The notes beneath the pieces are model-generated. The model was given only the letters and a program-made list of their open reading frames with translations. It did not search any database and had not been told where the DNA came from. The position numbers and the translations under genes were made by a program. From contig NZ_CP089293.1 of the NCBI RefSeq assembly GCF_021919345.1, positions 1,984,001 to 2,048,000 on the forward strand: a stretch of DNA of 64,000 nt, read 5' to 3'. This stretch comes from Paenarthrobacter nicotinovorans (GTDB lineage: Bacteria > Actinomycetota > Actinomycetes > Actinomycetales > Micrococcaceae). Of this stretch, positions 15,848 to 24,643 are shown piece by piece. How positions within the stretch are numbered: position 1 is the stretch's first letter; every line of letters begins with the position of its first letter.

Positions 15848-18256
15848 ATGACTAACGTTCTTTGGTTTTCTGAGCTTGGCTTGTCCGACCTTGACCAGGT
15901 TGGCGGCAAAAATGCATCGCTTGGGGAAATGGTTCGAAATCTCGCCTCTGCAGGGGTGAAGGTTCCGGGCGGTTTCGCGACGACGGCGGACGCTTACCGG
16001 CGTTTCCTGGCGGAGTCGAAGCTGGATGCGAGGATTGAACAGATTCTTGAGGGCCTGGACAGCGGCGACGTCGCCGCTTTGGCCAAGGTTGGCCAGGAAA
16101 TCCGTACCCTGATCCGGGAGACCCCGTTCCCCGCGGGTTTGGAAGAAGACATCCGGACCGCCTATGAGCGCCTGACCGGGGAGCATGGTGCGGACGTGTC
16201 GTGGGCGGTGCGTTCCAGCGCCACGGCCGAGGACCTCCCCGATGCTTCCTTTGCCGGGCAACAGGAGACATTCCTGAACATCCGTGGAATCGGAAACATC
16301 CTGCACGCGATCAAGGACGTCTTCGCGTCGCTGTACAACGACAGGGCGATTGCCTACCGGGTCCACCATGGATTCACGCATTCGGAAGTAGCGCTCTCTG
16401 CCGGTATCCAGCGGATGGTTCGTTCCGACGTCGGCGCCTCCGGCGTCATGTTCACCATGGACACCGAAACCGGCTTCACCGACGCCGTGTTCATCACGTC
16501 GTCTTACGGACTGGGGGAAGCTGTGGTCCAGGGGGCAGTGAACCCTGACGAGTTCTATGTCTACAAGCCTGCCTTGGCGGCAGGCCGGCCGGCAGTTCTC
16601 AAGCGCGGTCTGGGCGGGAAGGCCGTGCAGATGGTGTACACGGAATCCGAAGAGGTCGGCCGGACCGTCGACTTCATCCCCGTGCCGCAGGATTCCCGGA
16701 GCCGGTTCAGCCTGACCGACGCGGAGGTCGAGCTGCTTGCCCGCCATGCCGTGGCGATCGAGCGGCACTATGGCCGTCCCATGGACATCGAGTGGGGCAA
16801 GGACGGTGTGGATGGGGAGCTTTACATCCTGCAGGCCCGCCCGGAAACGGTTGAGTCACGCAAGGCAGCGGGCGTCACGTCCCGCTACACGCTCACCGAG
16901 CGGTCCACAGTCTTGGTCGAGGGGCGCGCGATCGGTCAGCGCATAGGCGCCGGCCAGGTCCGGGTACTTTCTTCGATTGACCAGATGGCCTCGTTCCAGG
17001 AGGGCGACGTTCTTGTCGCGAACATGACGGACCCCGACTGGGAACCGATCATGAAGAAGGCTGCTGCGATCGTCACGGACCGTGGCGGGCGGACTTGCCA
17101 CGCTGCGATCATCGCCCGCGAACTGGGCATCCCTGCGGTCGTCGGCACAGGATACGCCTCGCAGATCCTCAAGGACGGCGCCCCGGTGACGGTGTCCTGT
17201 GCCGAGGGCGAAGCGGGGCTCGTGTATGAAGGCCTGCTGGATTACACGCTCCAGGAGACCAGCCTGGAGACCATGCCGGAGGCTCCGGTGAAGATCATGA
17301 TGAACGTCGGAACCCCGGAGCAGGCATTCAGTTTTGCCAAGCTCCCCAACCACGGCGTCGGCCTGGCCCGGCTGGAGTTCATCATCAACCGGCAGATCGG
17401 TGTCCACCCCAACGCCTTGCTGGCAGTGGCCGGAGAGATCGAGCGCCCGGCAACACTGGACGATTACACCGTCCGTCTCATCCAGGAAAAGATCGCCGCC
17501 TACGACGGCCCCCGCGATTACTACGTCAAGCGCCTGGCCGAGGGCATCTCGACCATCGCCTCAGCCTTCGCACCGGAGCCGGTGATCATCCGGCTCTCGG
17601 ACTTCAAATCGAACGAATACGCCAACCTGGTGGGCGGTCCGGCCTTCGAACCCGAAGAAGAAAACCCGATGATCGGCTACCGGGGCGCCTCCCGGTATCT
17701 CTCTGCGGCCTTCCGGCAGGCCTTCGAACTCGAATGCGAAGCACTGAAGTTTGTGCGCAACGAGATGGGCCTGACGAATATCAAGCTCATGGTTCCGTTC
17801 GTGCGGACCCTCGACGAGGCACGCGGCGTGACCGAGCTGCTCGCGGCCAACGGGCTGAGGCGGGGAGAAAACGGGCTGGAGATCGTGATGATGTGCGAAC
17901 TGCCCGCGAACGCGCTCCTGGCCGATGAGTTCCTGGAGTACTTTGACGGCTTCTCGATCGGTTCCAACGACCTGACCCAGCTCACCTTGGGCCTCGACCG
18001 TGACTCCGCTCTTGTGGCCGAAGGCTTCGATGAGCGCAATCCGGCTGTGACCAAACTGCTGGAAATGGCCATTGCCGCCTGCCGGGCCAAGGGACGGTAC
18101 GTCGGGATCTGTGGTCAGGGACCCAGCGACCACCCGGACTTTGCCGAGTGGCTCCTGGGGCAAGGCATCAGCTCCATCTCGTTGAACCCGGACGCGGTGA
18201 CTGAGACCTGGCTGCGCCTGGCCCGCTCAACCAACGTCACCAGCCCCACCGTCTAA
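15848..18256 (+). CDS. ppsA: Phosphoenolpyruvate synthase
   Basis: 802 residues, the family's normal length. It makes PEP from pyruvate and ATP, giving AMP and phosphate. Domain order is the N-terminal ATP-grasp pyruvate-binding domain ([15 protein letters not shown] [35 protein letters not shown]), the central phosphohistidine domain ([24 protein letters not shown], His near residue 422) and the C-terminal TIM barrel ([49 protein letters not shown]). GGAGG lies just before the ATG. Stop and the ppsR start are contiguous, so both are expressed together. In S. coelicolor and mycobacteria related PEP-forming enzymes are linked to hypoxia genes. Confidence 0.97.
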   Translation: MTNVLWFSELGLSDLDQVGGKNASLGEMVRNLASAGVKVPGGFATTADAYRRFLAESKLDARIEQILEGLDSGDVAALAKVGQEIRTLIRETPFPAGLEEDIRTAYERLTGEHGADVSWAVRSSATAEDLPDASFAGQQETFLNIRGIGNILHAIKDVFASLYNDRAIAYRVHHGFTHSEVALSAGIQRMVRSDVGASGVMFTMDTETGFTDAVFITSSYGLGEAVVQGAVNPDEFYVYKPALAAGRPAVLKRGLGGKAVQMVYTESEEVGRTVDFIPVPQDSRSRFSLTDAEVELLARHAVAIERHYGRPMDIEWGKDGVDGELYILQARPETVESRKAAGVTSRYTLTERSTVLVEGRAIGQRIGAGQVRVLSSIDQMASFQEGDVLVANMTDPDWEPIMKKAAAIVTDRGGRTCHAAIIARELGIPAVVGTGYASQILKDGAPVTVSCAEGEAGLVYEGLLDYTLQETSLETMPEAPVKIMMNVGTPEQAFSFAKLPNHGVGLARLEFIINRQIGVHPNALLAVAGEIERPATLDDYTVRLIQEKIAAYDGPRDYYVKRLAEGISTIASAFAPEPVIIRLSDFKSNEYANLVGGPAFEPEEENPMIGYRGASRYLSAAFRQAFELECEALKFVRNEMGLTNIKLMVPFVRTLDEARGVTELLAANGLRRGENGLEIVMMCELPANALLADEFLEYFDGFSIGSNDLTQLTLGLDRDSALVAEGFDERNPAVTKLLEMAIAACRAKGRYVGICGQGPSDHPDFAEWLLGQGISSISLNPDAVTETWLRLARSTNVTSPTV

Positions 18257-19099
18257 ATGACCGAGCATCAAACCGTGGGGGCAGGCTCCGTGCCTTCCCC
18301 CACGGTGTTCTTTCTCTCCGACAGCACCGGGATTACGGCCGAGACGCTCGGCAATACGCTGCTCACCCAGTTTCCTGGCCAACGGCTCGAGCGGCGCACC
18401 ATCCCCTTCATCACTACCATCGAGCAGGCGCGCGAGGTCGTTGCGCTGATCGACCGGGTTGCGGCCACAGGTCCTGACCCGATCATCTTTTCCACGGCCG
18501 TCGGGCAGGACATCCGTGCGGTTCTCTCCAAAAGCCGCGGGCAGTTTTTCGACCTGTTCGGTGCGCACATCGGGAAACTTGAACAGACCCTCGGCGCAAC
18601 GGCCAACGGAAAACCGGGCCAGGCCCACGGCGTGGGGGATGCCGTCCGCTATCAGTCCCGCATGGCCGCCGTCGAATATGCCATCGAACACGACGACGGC
18701 CAATCACTTCGGGCGCTCGAACGCGCCGAGCTGATTCTTATCGCTCCTTCCCGTTGCGGTAAGACTCCGACCACCATGTACCTGGCCCTGCAGCACGGCA
18801 TCCTCGCCGCGAACTTCCCCTTGGTCGAGGAAGATTTCGACAACATGTCACTACCTGCGCCCCTGCTGCCTTTCGCAAGCAAGTGCTTTGGACTGACGTC
18901 GCAACCCGTCCGGCTGAGCCAGATCCGTCAGGAACGCCGGCCGGGCAGCAGCTACGCATCGCTGAACCAATGCACCTTTGAGCTGCGCAACGCCGAAGAC
19001 ATGTACCGGGCCAACAACATCCCCTATGTGAACTCCGCTTCCATGTCTGTGGAGGAGATTTCTGCCACCGTCCTCCAACGCATGCAACTGCACCACTGA
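18257..19099 (+). CDS. ppsR: PEP synthase regulatory protein (bifunctional kinase/phosphorylase, DUF299)
   Basis: 280 residues. It phosphorylates PEP synthase with ADP at a threonine beside the catalytic His and removes that phosphate with Pi. The start ATG directly follows the ppsA TAA. Family features are VFFLSDSTGITAETLGNTLLTQFP at the N-terminus and the P-loop SRCGKTPTTMYLA near residue 165 (the usual form is SRTGKTPTS). The end, YVNSASMSVEEISATVLQ, is also typical. The ppsA-ppsR pairing confirms the call. Confidence 0.95.
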   Translation: MTEHQTVGAGSVPSPTVFFLSDSTGITAETLGNTLLTQFPGQRLERRTIPFITTIEQAREVVALIDRVAATGPDPIIFSTAVGQDIRAVLSKSRGQFFDLFGAHIGKLEQTLGATANGKPGQAHGVGDAVRYQSRMAAVEYAIEHDDGQSLRALERAELILIAPSRCGKTPTTMYLALQHGILAANFPLVEEDFDNMSLPAPLLPFASKCFGLTSQPVRLSQIRQERRPGSSYASLNQCTFELRNAEDMYRANNIPYVNSASMSVEEISATVLQRMQLHH

Positions 19100-19244
19100 C
19101 AGCGTTGCGTTTTGTCCGGTCGTATCAGGAAGCGGTGGCACGGCCGCGCTGCCCGGATGGGATATGTTGTTGTGCGCCGCCCTCGTCGCCAACGCACGTG
19201 GGGATCCGGCCAGCGACATGCAAAACCCTGAGTCAGGAGTACCC

Positions 19245-19700
19245 GTGCCCGGAAGCCCACGTGATGGCATAGATGCCCAGATTCTGGCGGAGCTTCGGCG
19301 CAACGCCCGCATCAGCCTGGCGCAGCTGGGCGAGAAGGTACTCCTGTCCCGCAATGCCGTGCGGCAGCGGATCGAGCGGATGGAGCGTGATGGCTTCATC
19401 AAGGGCTACACCATCAGGGAGTCTGCAGCTGAGGCCACCCGGACCGTGAATGCCGTGTTGATGATCCAACGGCATGACCGCATGCGCGGCAGTGATGTCA
19501 TCGCCGGCCTGCGGGCCATTCCCGAAATCGCTACCTGTGATGTGGTAAGCGGCGAACTCGATCTCATCGTCCGGGTCGAGGCTCCGGACGCTGCAAGGAT
19601 CCAGGAGATCTGGAGGCAGGTTTCTGAGTTCCCCGGAGTCCGTGACATCACTACCGCGTTGTCACTCTCGACGGTCATTGACAGGCAGTCACCACGCTGA
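19245..19700 (+). CDS. Lrp/AsnC family transcriptional regulator
   Basis: 151 residues. An N-terminal winged helix (about 10-55, GIDAQILAELRRNARISLAQLGEKVLLSRNAVRQRIERMERDG) is followed by a RAM/AsnC ligand domain (about 75-145, RTVNAVLMIQ, VSGELDLIVRVEAPD). The start is GTG 19245 with AGGAG 6 bases upstream; an ATG at 19218 and the frame to 19164 lack a signal. It is convergent with, and overlaps by 26 bases, the end of aspA, and is the obvious candidate regulator of the homoserine dehydrogenase/ALDH/aspA operon, with an amino acid of that pathway as effector. Confidence 0.92.
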   Translation: MPGSPRDGIDAQILAELRRNARISLAQLGEKVLLSRNAVRQRIERMERDGFIKGYTIRESAAEATRTVNAVLMIQRHDRMRGSDVIAGLRAIPEIATCDVVSGELDLIVRVEAPDAARIQEIWRQVSEFPGVRDITTALSLSTVIDRQSPR

Positions 19701-21111
19701 TCGCATCCCCGCAGGAATCGATGGCCATCAATCTTTCCGCCTGCTCGGGCTGGAGCAGGCCCTCACTGACAGCGATGTCGAAGACACTCTGCCCCGAGAC
19801 GAGTGCCCTGTGGGCGACCCCGGCTGCCACCGCGTACCCCAGGACGGGCAGCAGTGCCGTGGCCTGGGCCGTGGACGCGCGTGCCCTGGACCGAAGCAGC
19901 GCTTCGTTGGCTTCGACGCCGGAGACGCATAGCTCGCGCAGGACGTCGCAGCCGTTGGTCAGCCAACTCAGTGACTGCAGCAAGGCGTGGGCGATGACCG
20001 GCTCGAACGCGTTCAGCTGGAGCTGTCCGTTGTCGGCTGCCATGGTGACAGTGACATCGGCGCCAGCGACTAAGAACGCAATCTGATTGATGACCTCGGG
20101 GATGACCGGGTTGACCTTTCCAGGCATGATCGAGGAGCCCGCTTGCCGCGGAGGCAGCCGGATCTCAGCGAGCCCTGTCTGGGGTCCGCTGGATAGCAGG
20201 CGCAGGTCACTGCAGATTTTGGAGAGCTTGATGGCAGTGCGTTTGAGTGCCCCGGAGAACGTCATGAACGCCCCGGTATCCCAGGTTGCTTCAACAAAAT
20301 CGTGGGCACGGGTCAACTGGACCCCGCTGACCGCAGAAAGCTTGTCGATGACCCGCTCCACATACCGCGGGTCCGCGGTGATGCCGGTGCCGATCGCTGT
20401 GGCGCCCAAGCTGCATTCGCGCAGCAGGGCGGCTGCTTCGCGAAGGCGGCGCTGGTCTTCCTCGAGCGTGACAGCAAAGGCAGTGAATTCCTGCCCGAGC
20501 GTCATGGGCACCGCGTCCTGCAATTGCGTGCGTCCGATTTTGGGGATGTCCGCGAACGCGTGGCCGCGTTCGGCGAACGATTCGGACAACAGGGCCAGTT
20601 GTTTCAGCAGGTCTTCGAGTGCGAACACGAGGGCCAAGCGCACGGCTGTCGGGTAGACGTCGTTGGTGGACTGGCATTTGTTGACGTGCCCGATCGGGTC
20701 GATCACTTCGTAGGACCCCCGGGGGTGACCCAGGGACTCCAGGGCCAGGTTGGCGATGACCTCGTTGGCGTTCATGTTCGTCGAGGTTCCTGCCCCGCCC
20801 TGGATGACGTCCACGGGGAACGCATCGTCGACCTCGCCGGAGGCTACTGCGTCGCAGGCCGAGGCGATCGCCAGGCCAATATCGTCCGGGATCAGGCCCA
20901 GCTCGGTGTTGGTCAGGGCCGCGGCCTTCTTCACAACCGCGAGGGCGCGGACGAGGTGACGGTGGGTTCCGAGCTGGATGCCGCTGATGGGGAAATTGAG
21001 GATCGCCCGTTCGGTGTGGATGCCCCAGAGGGCAGATGTAGGAACGGCCAAGGAGCCCAGGCTGTCCCGTTCGATCCTGATCCTGGTTTCATGTCCGGTG
21101 CTGGTGCTCAT
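19675..21111 (-). CDS. aspA: Aspartate ammonia-lyase (aspartase)
   Basis: 478 residues, aspartase/fumarase superfamily. It converts L-aspartate to fumarate and ammonia. The signature loop is GSSIMPGKVNPVIPE (catalytic Ser in SSIMPGK), with GGAGTSTNMNANEV and HVNKCQSTNDVYPTA upstream; these favour aspartase over fumarase. It is the last gene of a three-gene operon; its ATG overlaps the ALDH stop by 4 bases (ATGA). Together with ALDH and the homoserine dehydrogenase it would finish conversion of homoserine to a TCA-cycle acid. The 3' end overlaps the convergent Lrp gene. Confidence 0.93.
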   Translation of the reverse strand: MSTSTGHETRIRIERDSLGSLAVPTSALWGIHTERAILNFPISGIQLGTHRHLVRALAVVKKAAALTNTELGLIPDDIGLAIASACDAVASGEVDDAFPVDVIQGGAGTSTNMNANEVIANLALESLGHPRGSYEVIDPIGHVNKCQSTNDVYPTAVRLALVFALEDLLKQLALLSESFAERGHAFADIPKIGRTQLQDAVPMTLGQEFTAFAVTLEEDQRRLREAAALLRECSLGATAIGTGITADPRYVERVIDKLSAVSGVQLTRAHDFVEATWDTGAFMTFSGALKRTAIKLSKICSDLRLLSSGPQTGLAEIRLPPRQAGSSIMPGKVNPVIPEVINQIAFLVAGADVTVTMAADNGQLQLNAFEPVIAHALLQSLSWLTNGCDVLRELCVSGVEANEALLRSRARASTAQATALLPVLGYAVAAGVAHRALVSGQSVFDIAVSEGLLQPEQAERLMAIDSCGDAISVVTACQ

Positions 21112-22523
21112 GAGGCGATCGCAATGACTTTGGGTTGGGTCATTTCCTCGTAGGCGAAGTGGACCCCTTCGCGGCCCATGCTGCCGTACTTCGAGCCGCC
21201 GAACGGCATGGCATCGTGTCGGTAGTCGGAGGAATCGTTGATCATGACACCGCCGGCGTCGATGGCTTTGGCGGTCTGCAAGGCCCGGTTGAGGTCCTTG
21301 GTGAACACGCCGGCCTGCAGCGCGTACTCGCTGTCGTTGGCCAGTTCGATGGCTTCCTCAGCGGTGTCGAACGCTTCAATAAGGACGACAGGTGCGAACA
21401 GTTCCCCGCTCCAGGCCTCGCAGGTCCGGGGCACCCCGGTGAGCACGGCAGGGGTGAGGACCGGCCCGTCAAGGGTCCCCCCGGTCAGCAGTTTCGCCCC
21501 GGCCGCTACGGCCTCATCGATCTTCCGTTTCGCTTCGGCGGCGGAGTCGTGGCTGATCATCGGTCCGACATCGGTGTGTTCGTTGCGGGGGTCGCCGGTT
21601 TTCAGCGCGGCGGTTTGGGTGACAAAGGCCTCCAGAAAGGTCTCGAACACTGGGCGTTGGACAAGGATCCGCTGCGCACCGATGCAGTTCTGGCCGGCTG
21701 CCCAGAACGAACCGGACACACTGGCCTCGACGGCTGCTGGGATGTCGGCGTCGTCGAAGACGATGACGGGGGCATTACCACCAAGTTCCATGGAAAGGCG
21801 CTTGATTCCGGCGTTCGCGGCGATGGCCCGGCCCGTGGCGAATCCTCCGGTGAACGAGACCATGCGGACCAGCTTGGAGGAGATGATGGTTTGCGCGACT
21901 GTCCGGTCACCGAGGACAACGGTGACGAAGTCTGAGGGAAGACCGGCCTCACGCAGCAGGTCCACCAGGAGAATGGCGGTCAAGGGTGTCAGTTGGGAGG
22001 GCTTGAGGATGACCGTGTTGCCGCCGGCGATAGCAGGGCCGAGCTTGTGGGCCACCAGGTTCAACGCGTCGTTGTAGGGCGTAATCGCCGCGATGAGCCC
22101 GAGTGGTTCACGGGTGAACCAGCCCTGTCGGTTCTCCGAACCTGCGAAGGAATCGAACGGGACGACTTCGCCGACGTTCCGGCGGGTTTCCGCCGCTGAA
22201 AGCTTGAGCGTGTTCACCGCGCGGGAGACTTCCTTGCGGGCCTGCTTGATGGTTTTCCCTGCCTCGGCGACAATCAGCTCCGCGACCTCTTGCGACCGCT
22301 GCTGCAACAGTTCCGCAGCGGAATCCAGAATCCTGCCTCGCTCGTGGCGTGGCATGGCCGCCGCTGCCGGAGCGGAGGCCGCGGCACGGATGAGCTCGAC
22401 ACGTACCTCCGCCTCAGTGCACTGGGGCAGGGTGGCCAGGGGGCCGCCGTCGAACTTGTTACGCACCACCAAGTGCTCGGCGACGGCTTTCACGGGAGAC
22501 TCGGCAATGGCTGTCTCAGGCAC
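21108..22523 (-). CDS. NAD(P)-dependent aldehyde dehydrogenase (candidate aspartate-semialdehyde oxidising)
   Basis: 471 residues, ALDH superfamily. Visible are the cofactor region ITPYNDALNLVAHK and GGNTVILKPSQLTPL, the general base in LSMELGGNAPVIV and the nucleophile in AAGQNCIGAQRIL. The end, NDSSDYRHDAMPFGGSKYGSMGREG, is typical of the lactaldehyde/phosphonoacetaldehyde-type branch, which binds polar aldehydes. The start is GTG 22523 with AAAGGAG 6 bases before; it overlaps the upstream hom gene by 8 bases and aspA by 4. Between a homoserine dehydrogenase and aspartase, oxidation of aspartate 4-semialdehyde to aspartate is the natural guess. Confidence 0.9.
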   Translation of the reverse strand: MPETAIAESPVKAVAEHLVVRNKFDGGPLATLPQCTEAEVRVELIRAAASAPAAAAMPRHERGRILDSAAELLQQRSQEVAELIVAEAGKTIKQARKEVSRAVNTLKLSAAETRRNVGEVVPFDSFAGSENRQGWFTREPLGLIAAITPYNDALNLVAHKLGPAIAGGNTVILKPSQLTPLTAILLVDLLREAGLPSDFVTVVLGDRTVAQTIISSKLVRMVSFTGGFATGRAIAANAGIKRLSMELGGNAPVIVFDDADIPAAVEASVSGSFWAAGQNCIGAQRILVQRPVFETFLEAFVTQTAALKTGDPRNEHTDVGPMISHDSAAEAKRKIDEAVAAGAKLLTGGTLDGPVLTPAVLTGVPRTCEAWSGELFAPVVLIEAFDTAEEAIELANDSEYALQAGVFTKDLNRALQTAKAIDAGGVMINDSSDYRHDAMPFGGSKYGSMGREGVHFAYEEMTQPKVIAIAS

Positions 22524-23562
22524 GGACGGCTCCTTTGGCGAATTCGTCGACGGCGATGATGTCTGAAATGAGGGCGTAGGCGGTTTCGACGCGACCAGCG
22601 CCCGGGCCGGACACGGTAACTGCACCGAGCAGGTCGGTGGTGAAGGACACTGCATTGGTGGCACCGGAAATGCCAGCCAACGGGTGATCCGCCGGGAGGG
22701 CTACGGGCTGGACGGTAGCGACGATGCGGCCATCTTCTTCACGGCGTGCCTCGCCGATCAGCTTCCACCGGGAGCCGCCCGCCAAGGCCTGGGTAACGTC
22801 GTCGCTGGTGATGTCCTGGATACCGGTGGTCTCCACATCGCCGGGGCGGATGCTTGCCCCCAGCAATTCGTTGGCCAGGATCGCGACCTTCAACCGGACA
22901 TCGGAGCCTCCAATGTCGGCGGTCGGATCAGCCTCGGCATAACCGAGAGCCTGGGCTTCGGAAATGGCTTCATCCAGGCCCAATCCGGCTTCCATGCGGC
23001 CAAGCACGTAGTTGCTGGTCCCGTTCAGGATCCCCTGAACCGCGTTCAGTTCCAGACCTCCGAGCATCTTGTGCGCCAGACGGATGACGGGTGTTCCGCT
23101 CATGACAGCGCCTTCGTACTCGAAGCGGACGCCGTTCTCGGCTGCTAGTGTGCGAAGTTCCTGGCCGTGCAAGGCCACAGGACCCTTGTTGGTGGTCACC
23201 ACATGCTTGCCCGACTCAAGGGCCCACTTCACATGCGAAACGGCGGGTTCCCCGTCAACGGGACTGGTGAAAGTTGCTTCGACGACGATGTCGGCCGGGC
23301 TGTTCTTGATGACATCCTCGTTTCGCGGGTCCGGGCTGCCGCCGGGGAGACCCTCGAAGGTCGAGCCTCGCGGCATGGCCAGAACCGAGGCCAGATCGAT
23401 GCCCTCACCTTGGACAAGCGAACCAAAAGCCAGGTCGGTGATCGCTACGACACGGAGCTCGAAGCCGAGGGAAGCGAATCGTCCGGGTTCATCGCGGATC
23501 AGCTCGGCCAGGGCGCGGTTCACGCCTCCGAAACCAATCAGGGCCAGGTTGTACGTCGTCAC
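22516..23562 (-). CDS. Homoserine dehydrogenase lacking the ACT domain
   Basis: 348 residues. The N-terminal NAD(P) site is LALIGFGGVNRAL, then ATFTSP and HVVTTNKGPVA, the substrate part ILNGTSNYVLGRM and EADPTADIGGSDVRLKVAILANELLG with the conserved Asp and Lys. It ends soon after the catalytic domain and lacks the C-terminal ACT domain that gives threonine feedback in the biosynthetic actinobacterial enzyme (about 430 residues). Its partners are an ALDH and aspartase rather than thrC/thrB. I infer a catabolic homoserine oxidase role, making aspartate 4-semialdehyde; a biosynthetic paralogue cannot be excluded. Divergent from arr. Confidence 0.88.
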   Translation of the reverse strand: MTTYNLALIGFGGVNRALAELIRDEPGRFASLGFELRVVAITDLAFGSLVQGEGIDLASVLAMPRGSTFEGLPGGSPDPRNEDVIKNSPADIVVEATFTSPVDGEPAVSHVKWALESGKHVVTTNKGPVALHGQELRTLAAENGVRFEYEGAVMSGTPVIRLAHKMLGGLELNAVQGILNGTSNYVLGRMEAGLGLDEAISEAQALGYAEADPTADIGGSDVRLKVAILANELLGASIRPGDVETTGIQDITSDDVTQALAGGSRWKLIGEARREEDGRIVATVQPVALPADHPLAGISGATNAVSFTTDLLGAVTVSGPGAGRVETAYALISDIIAVDEFAKGAVRA

Positions 23563-23700
23563 AGTGATCTCCTTGATAGGGCGGTAATGCTGTTCCTCAA
23601 GCCTCTAACCCGGGAGTGTCAGTTCCCTAGGTACAAAACGCTCGTCCGGCATGACGAAACGACCAAAGAAGCGCGCTTTTCGCCCCTTCCGGCCACCCAA

Positions 23701-23712
23701 TAAGCTGTAGCT
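23701..23712 (+). promoter_or_regulatory. Leaderless-type -10 box before arr
   Basis: TAAGCT at 23701-23706, 6 bases, then GTG 23713; no Shine-Dalgarno sequence. Confidence 0.5.
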
Positions 23713-24123
23713 GTGAACGAGCTTCCGGATACTGGCCCCTTTTTTCACGGCACTAAAGCCAGGCTCCGCACAGGAGACCTGCTGCGGGCGGGCTTCAGGT
23801 CGAACTACCGTCCCGAAGTAGTGATGAACCATATCTATTTCACGGCGCTGCGGGACGGGGCAGGTCTCGCTGCGGAACTCGCGGCCGGTGAGGGTGAGCC
23901 GCGGGTGTACGAGGTGGAGCCGACCGGGACGTTCGAGGACGATCCAAACGTCACGGACAAGAAATTTCCGGGAAATCCCACCAGGTCCTATCGGAGCACT
24001 GCACCGCTGAGGGTGGTCGGTGAGGTCACGGACTGGACGCGGCTCGCGCCGGAGGCCCTGCAAGCCTGGAAGGACCGCTTGGCAGCAATCCTTGCCGACG
24101 ATCGCGGCGAGATTATCAACTGA
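23713..24123 (+). CDS. arr: Rifampicin ADP-ribosyltransferase
   Basis: 136 residues, the usual size of Arr. The family pattern is clear: FFHGTKARLRTGDLL, GFRSNYRPEVVMNHIYFTA, then YEVEPTGTFEDDPNVTDKKFPGNPTRSYRS and ending in DRGEIIN. It transfers ADP-ribose from NAD+ to the 23-hydroxyl of rifampicin and inactivates the drug. Soil actinobacteria carry it chromosomally as intrinsic resistance, and no mobile element is near. A GTG start just after a TAAGCT box suggests leaderless expression. Confidence 0.95.
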   Translation: MNELPDTGPFFHGTKARLRTGDLLRAGFRSNYRPEVVMNHIYFTALRDGAGLAAELAAGEGEPRVYEVEPTGTFEDDPNVTDKKFPGNPTRSYRSTAPLRVVGEVTDWTRLAPEALQAWKDRLAAILADDRGEIIN

Positions 24124-24202
24124 CGGAGAACAGGACAGCCAGGACAGGCAGCACCGGGATGCGCAGAGGCCATCCGTGGCCGCTTGTCGAGAAGTACCAA
24201 GC

Positions 24203-24460
24203 ATGCTTGATTACGAGAAGGTGGGGGACCACTGGGAGCCCAAGGAAGAGCGAGGTCCTTCGGACGCCCACGCCGAAGGGGGCGTCGATTCGCCCATGCC
24301 AACGGCAGGGGGAGTTGATGCCAATGCTTCCAAGGGCCACCTATACCAACTGGCGCAACAGCTTGGGATCAGTGGCCGTTCGAAGATGTCCAAGGACGAA
24401 CTCGTGCAGGCGCTGCAGAAGGCCAATGATGCGGCCACACGGAAGGCCAGGGAGAGCTGA
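24203..24460 (+). CDS. Small Rho-N/SAP-like domain protein
   Basis: 85 residues. The second half (ASKGHLYQLAQQLGISGRSKMSKDELVQALQKA, about 43-76) is a Rho N-terminal/SAP-like helix-extended-loop-helix that binds nucleic acids. The first half is acidic and unstructured (YEKVGDHWEPKEERGPSDAHAEGG). Such short proteins are widespread in actinobacteria, without a known function. It starts 79 bases after arr, and a perfect 17-bp hairpin terminator follows its stop. Confidence 0.75.
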   Translation: MLDYEKVGDHWEPKEERGPSDAHAEGGVDSPMPTAGGVDANASKGHLYQLAQQLGISGRSKMSKDELVQALQKANDAATRKARES

Positions 24461-24475
24461 GCGGGGTTGGACATG

Positions 24476-24513
24476 CCTTTGGCAGGGCCACCGTTTGGTG
24501 GCCCTGCCAAAGG
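24476..24513. terminator. Perfect 17-bp hairpin, bidirectional terminator
   Basis: A perfect inverted repeat with 17-bp arms (24476-24492 and 24497-24513; arms begin CCTTTGGCAGGG) and a GTTT loop. It lies after the Rho-N-like gene and before the end of the convergent matC-like gene, so it can stop both transcripts. Confidence 0.85.
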
Positions 24514-24643
24514 TGCGTTGGCATCCAGTCCTGCGCCCGTCCTTCGGGCTACCTGTTGCGATGGTGTGCAGGATGTGATTCCGAACGCCCGCCGGGAGTG
24601 ATTGTTTCGGCAGGTCTTGGAGGCTCGGTGCCGCCGGAGTCCC

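Noticed and set aside
24020..24202. Upstream extension of the Rho-N-like gene
   Set aside because: Arg-rich shadow of the arr gene; the conserved domain begins after ATG 24203.
24476..24513. Perfect inverted repeat considered as an operator or riboswitch stem
   Set aside because: It lies between convergent gene ends with a 4-base loop, so a bidirectional terminator is simpler.
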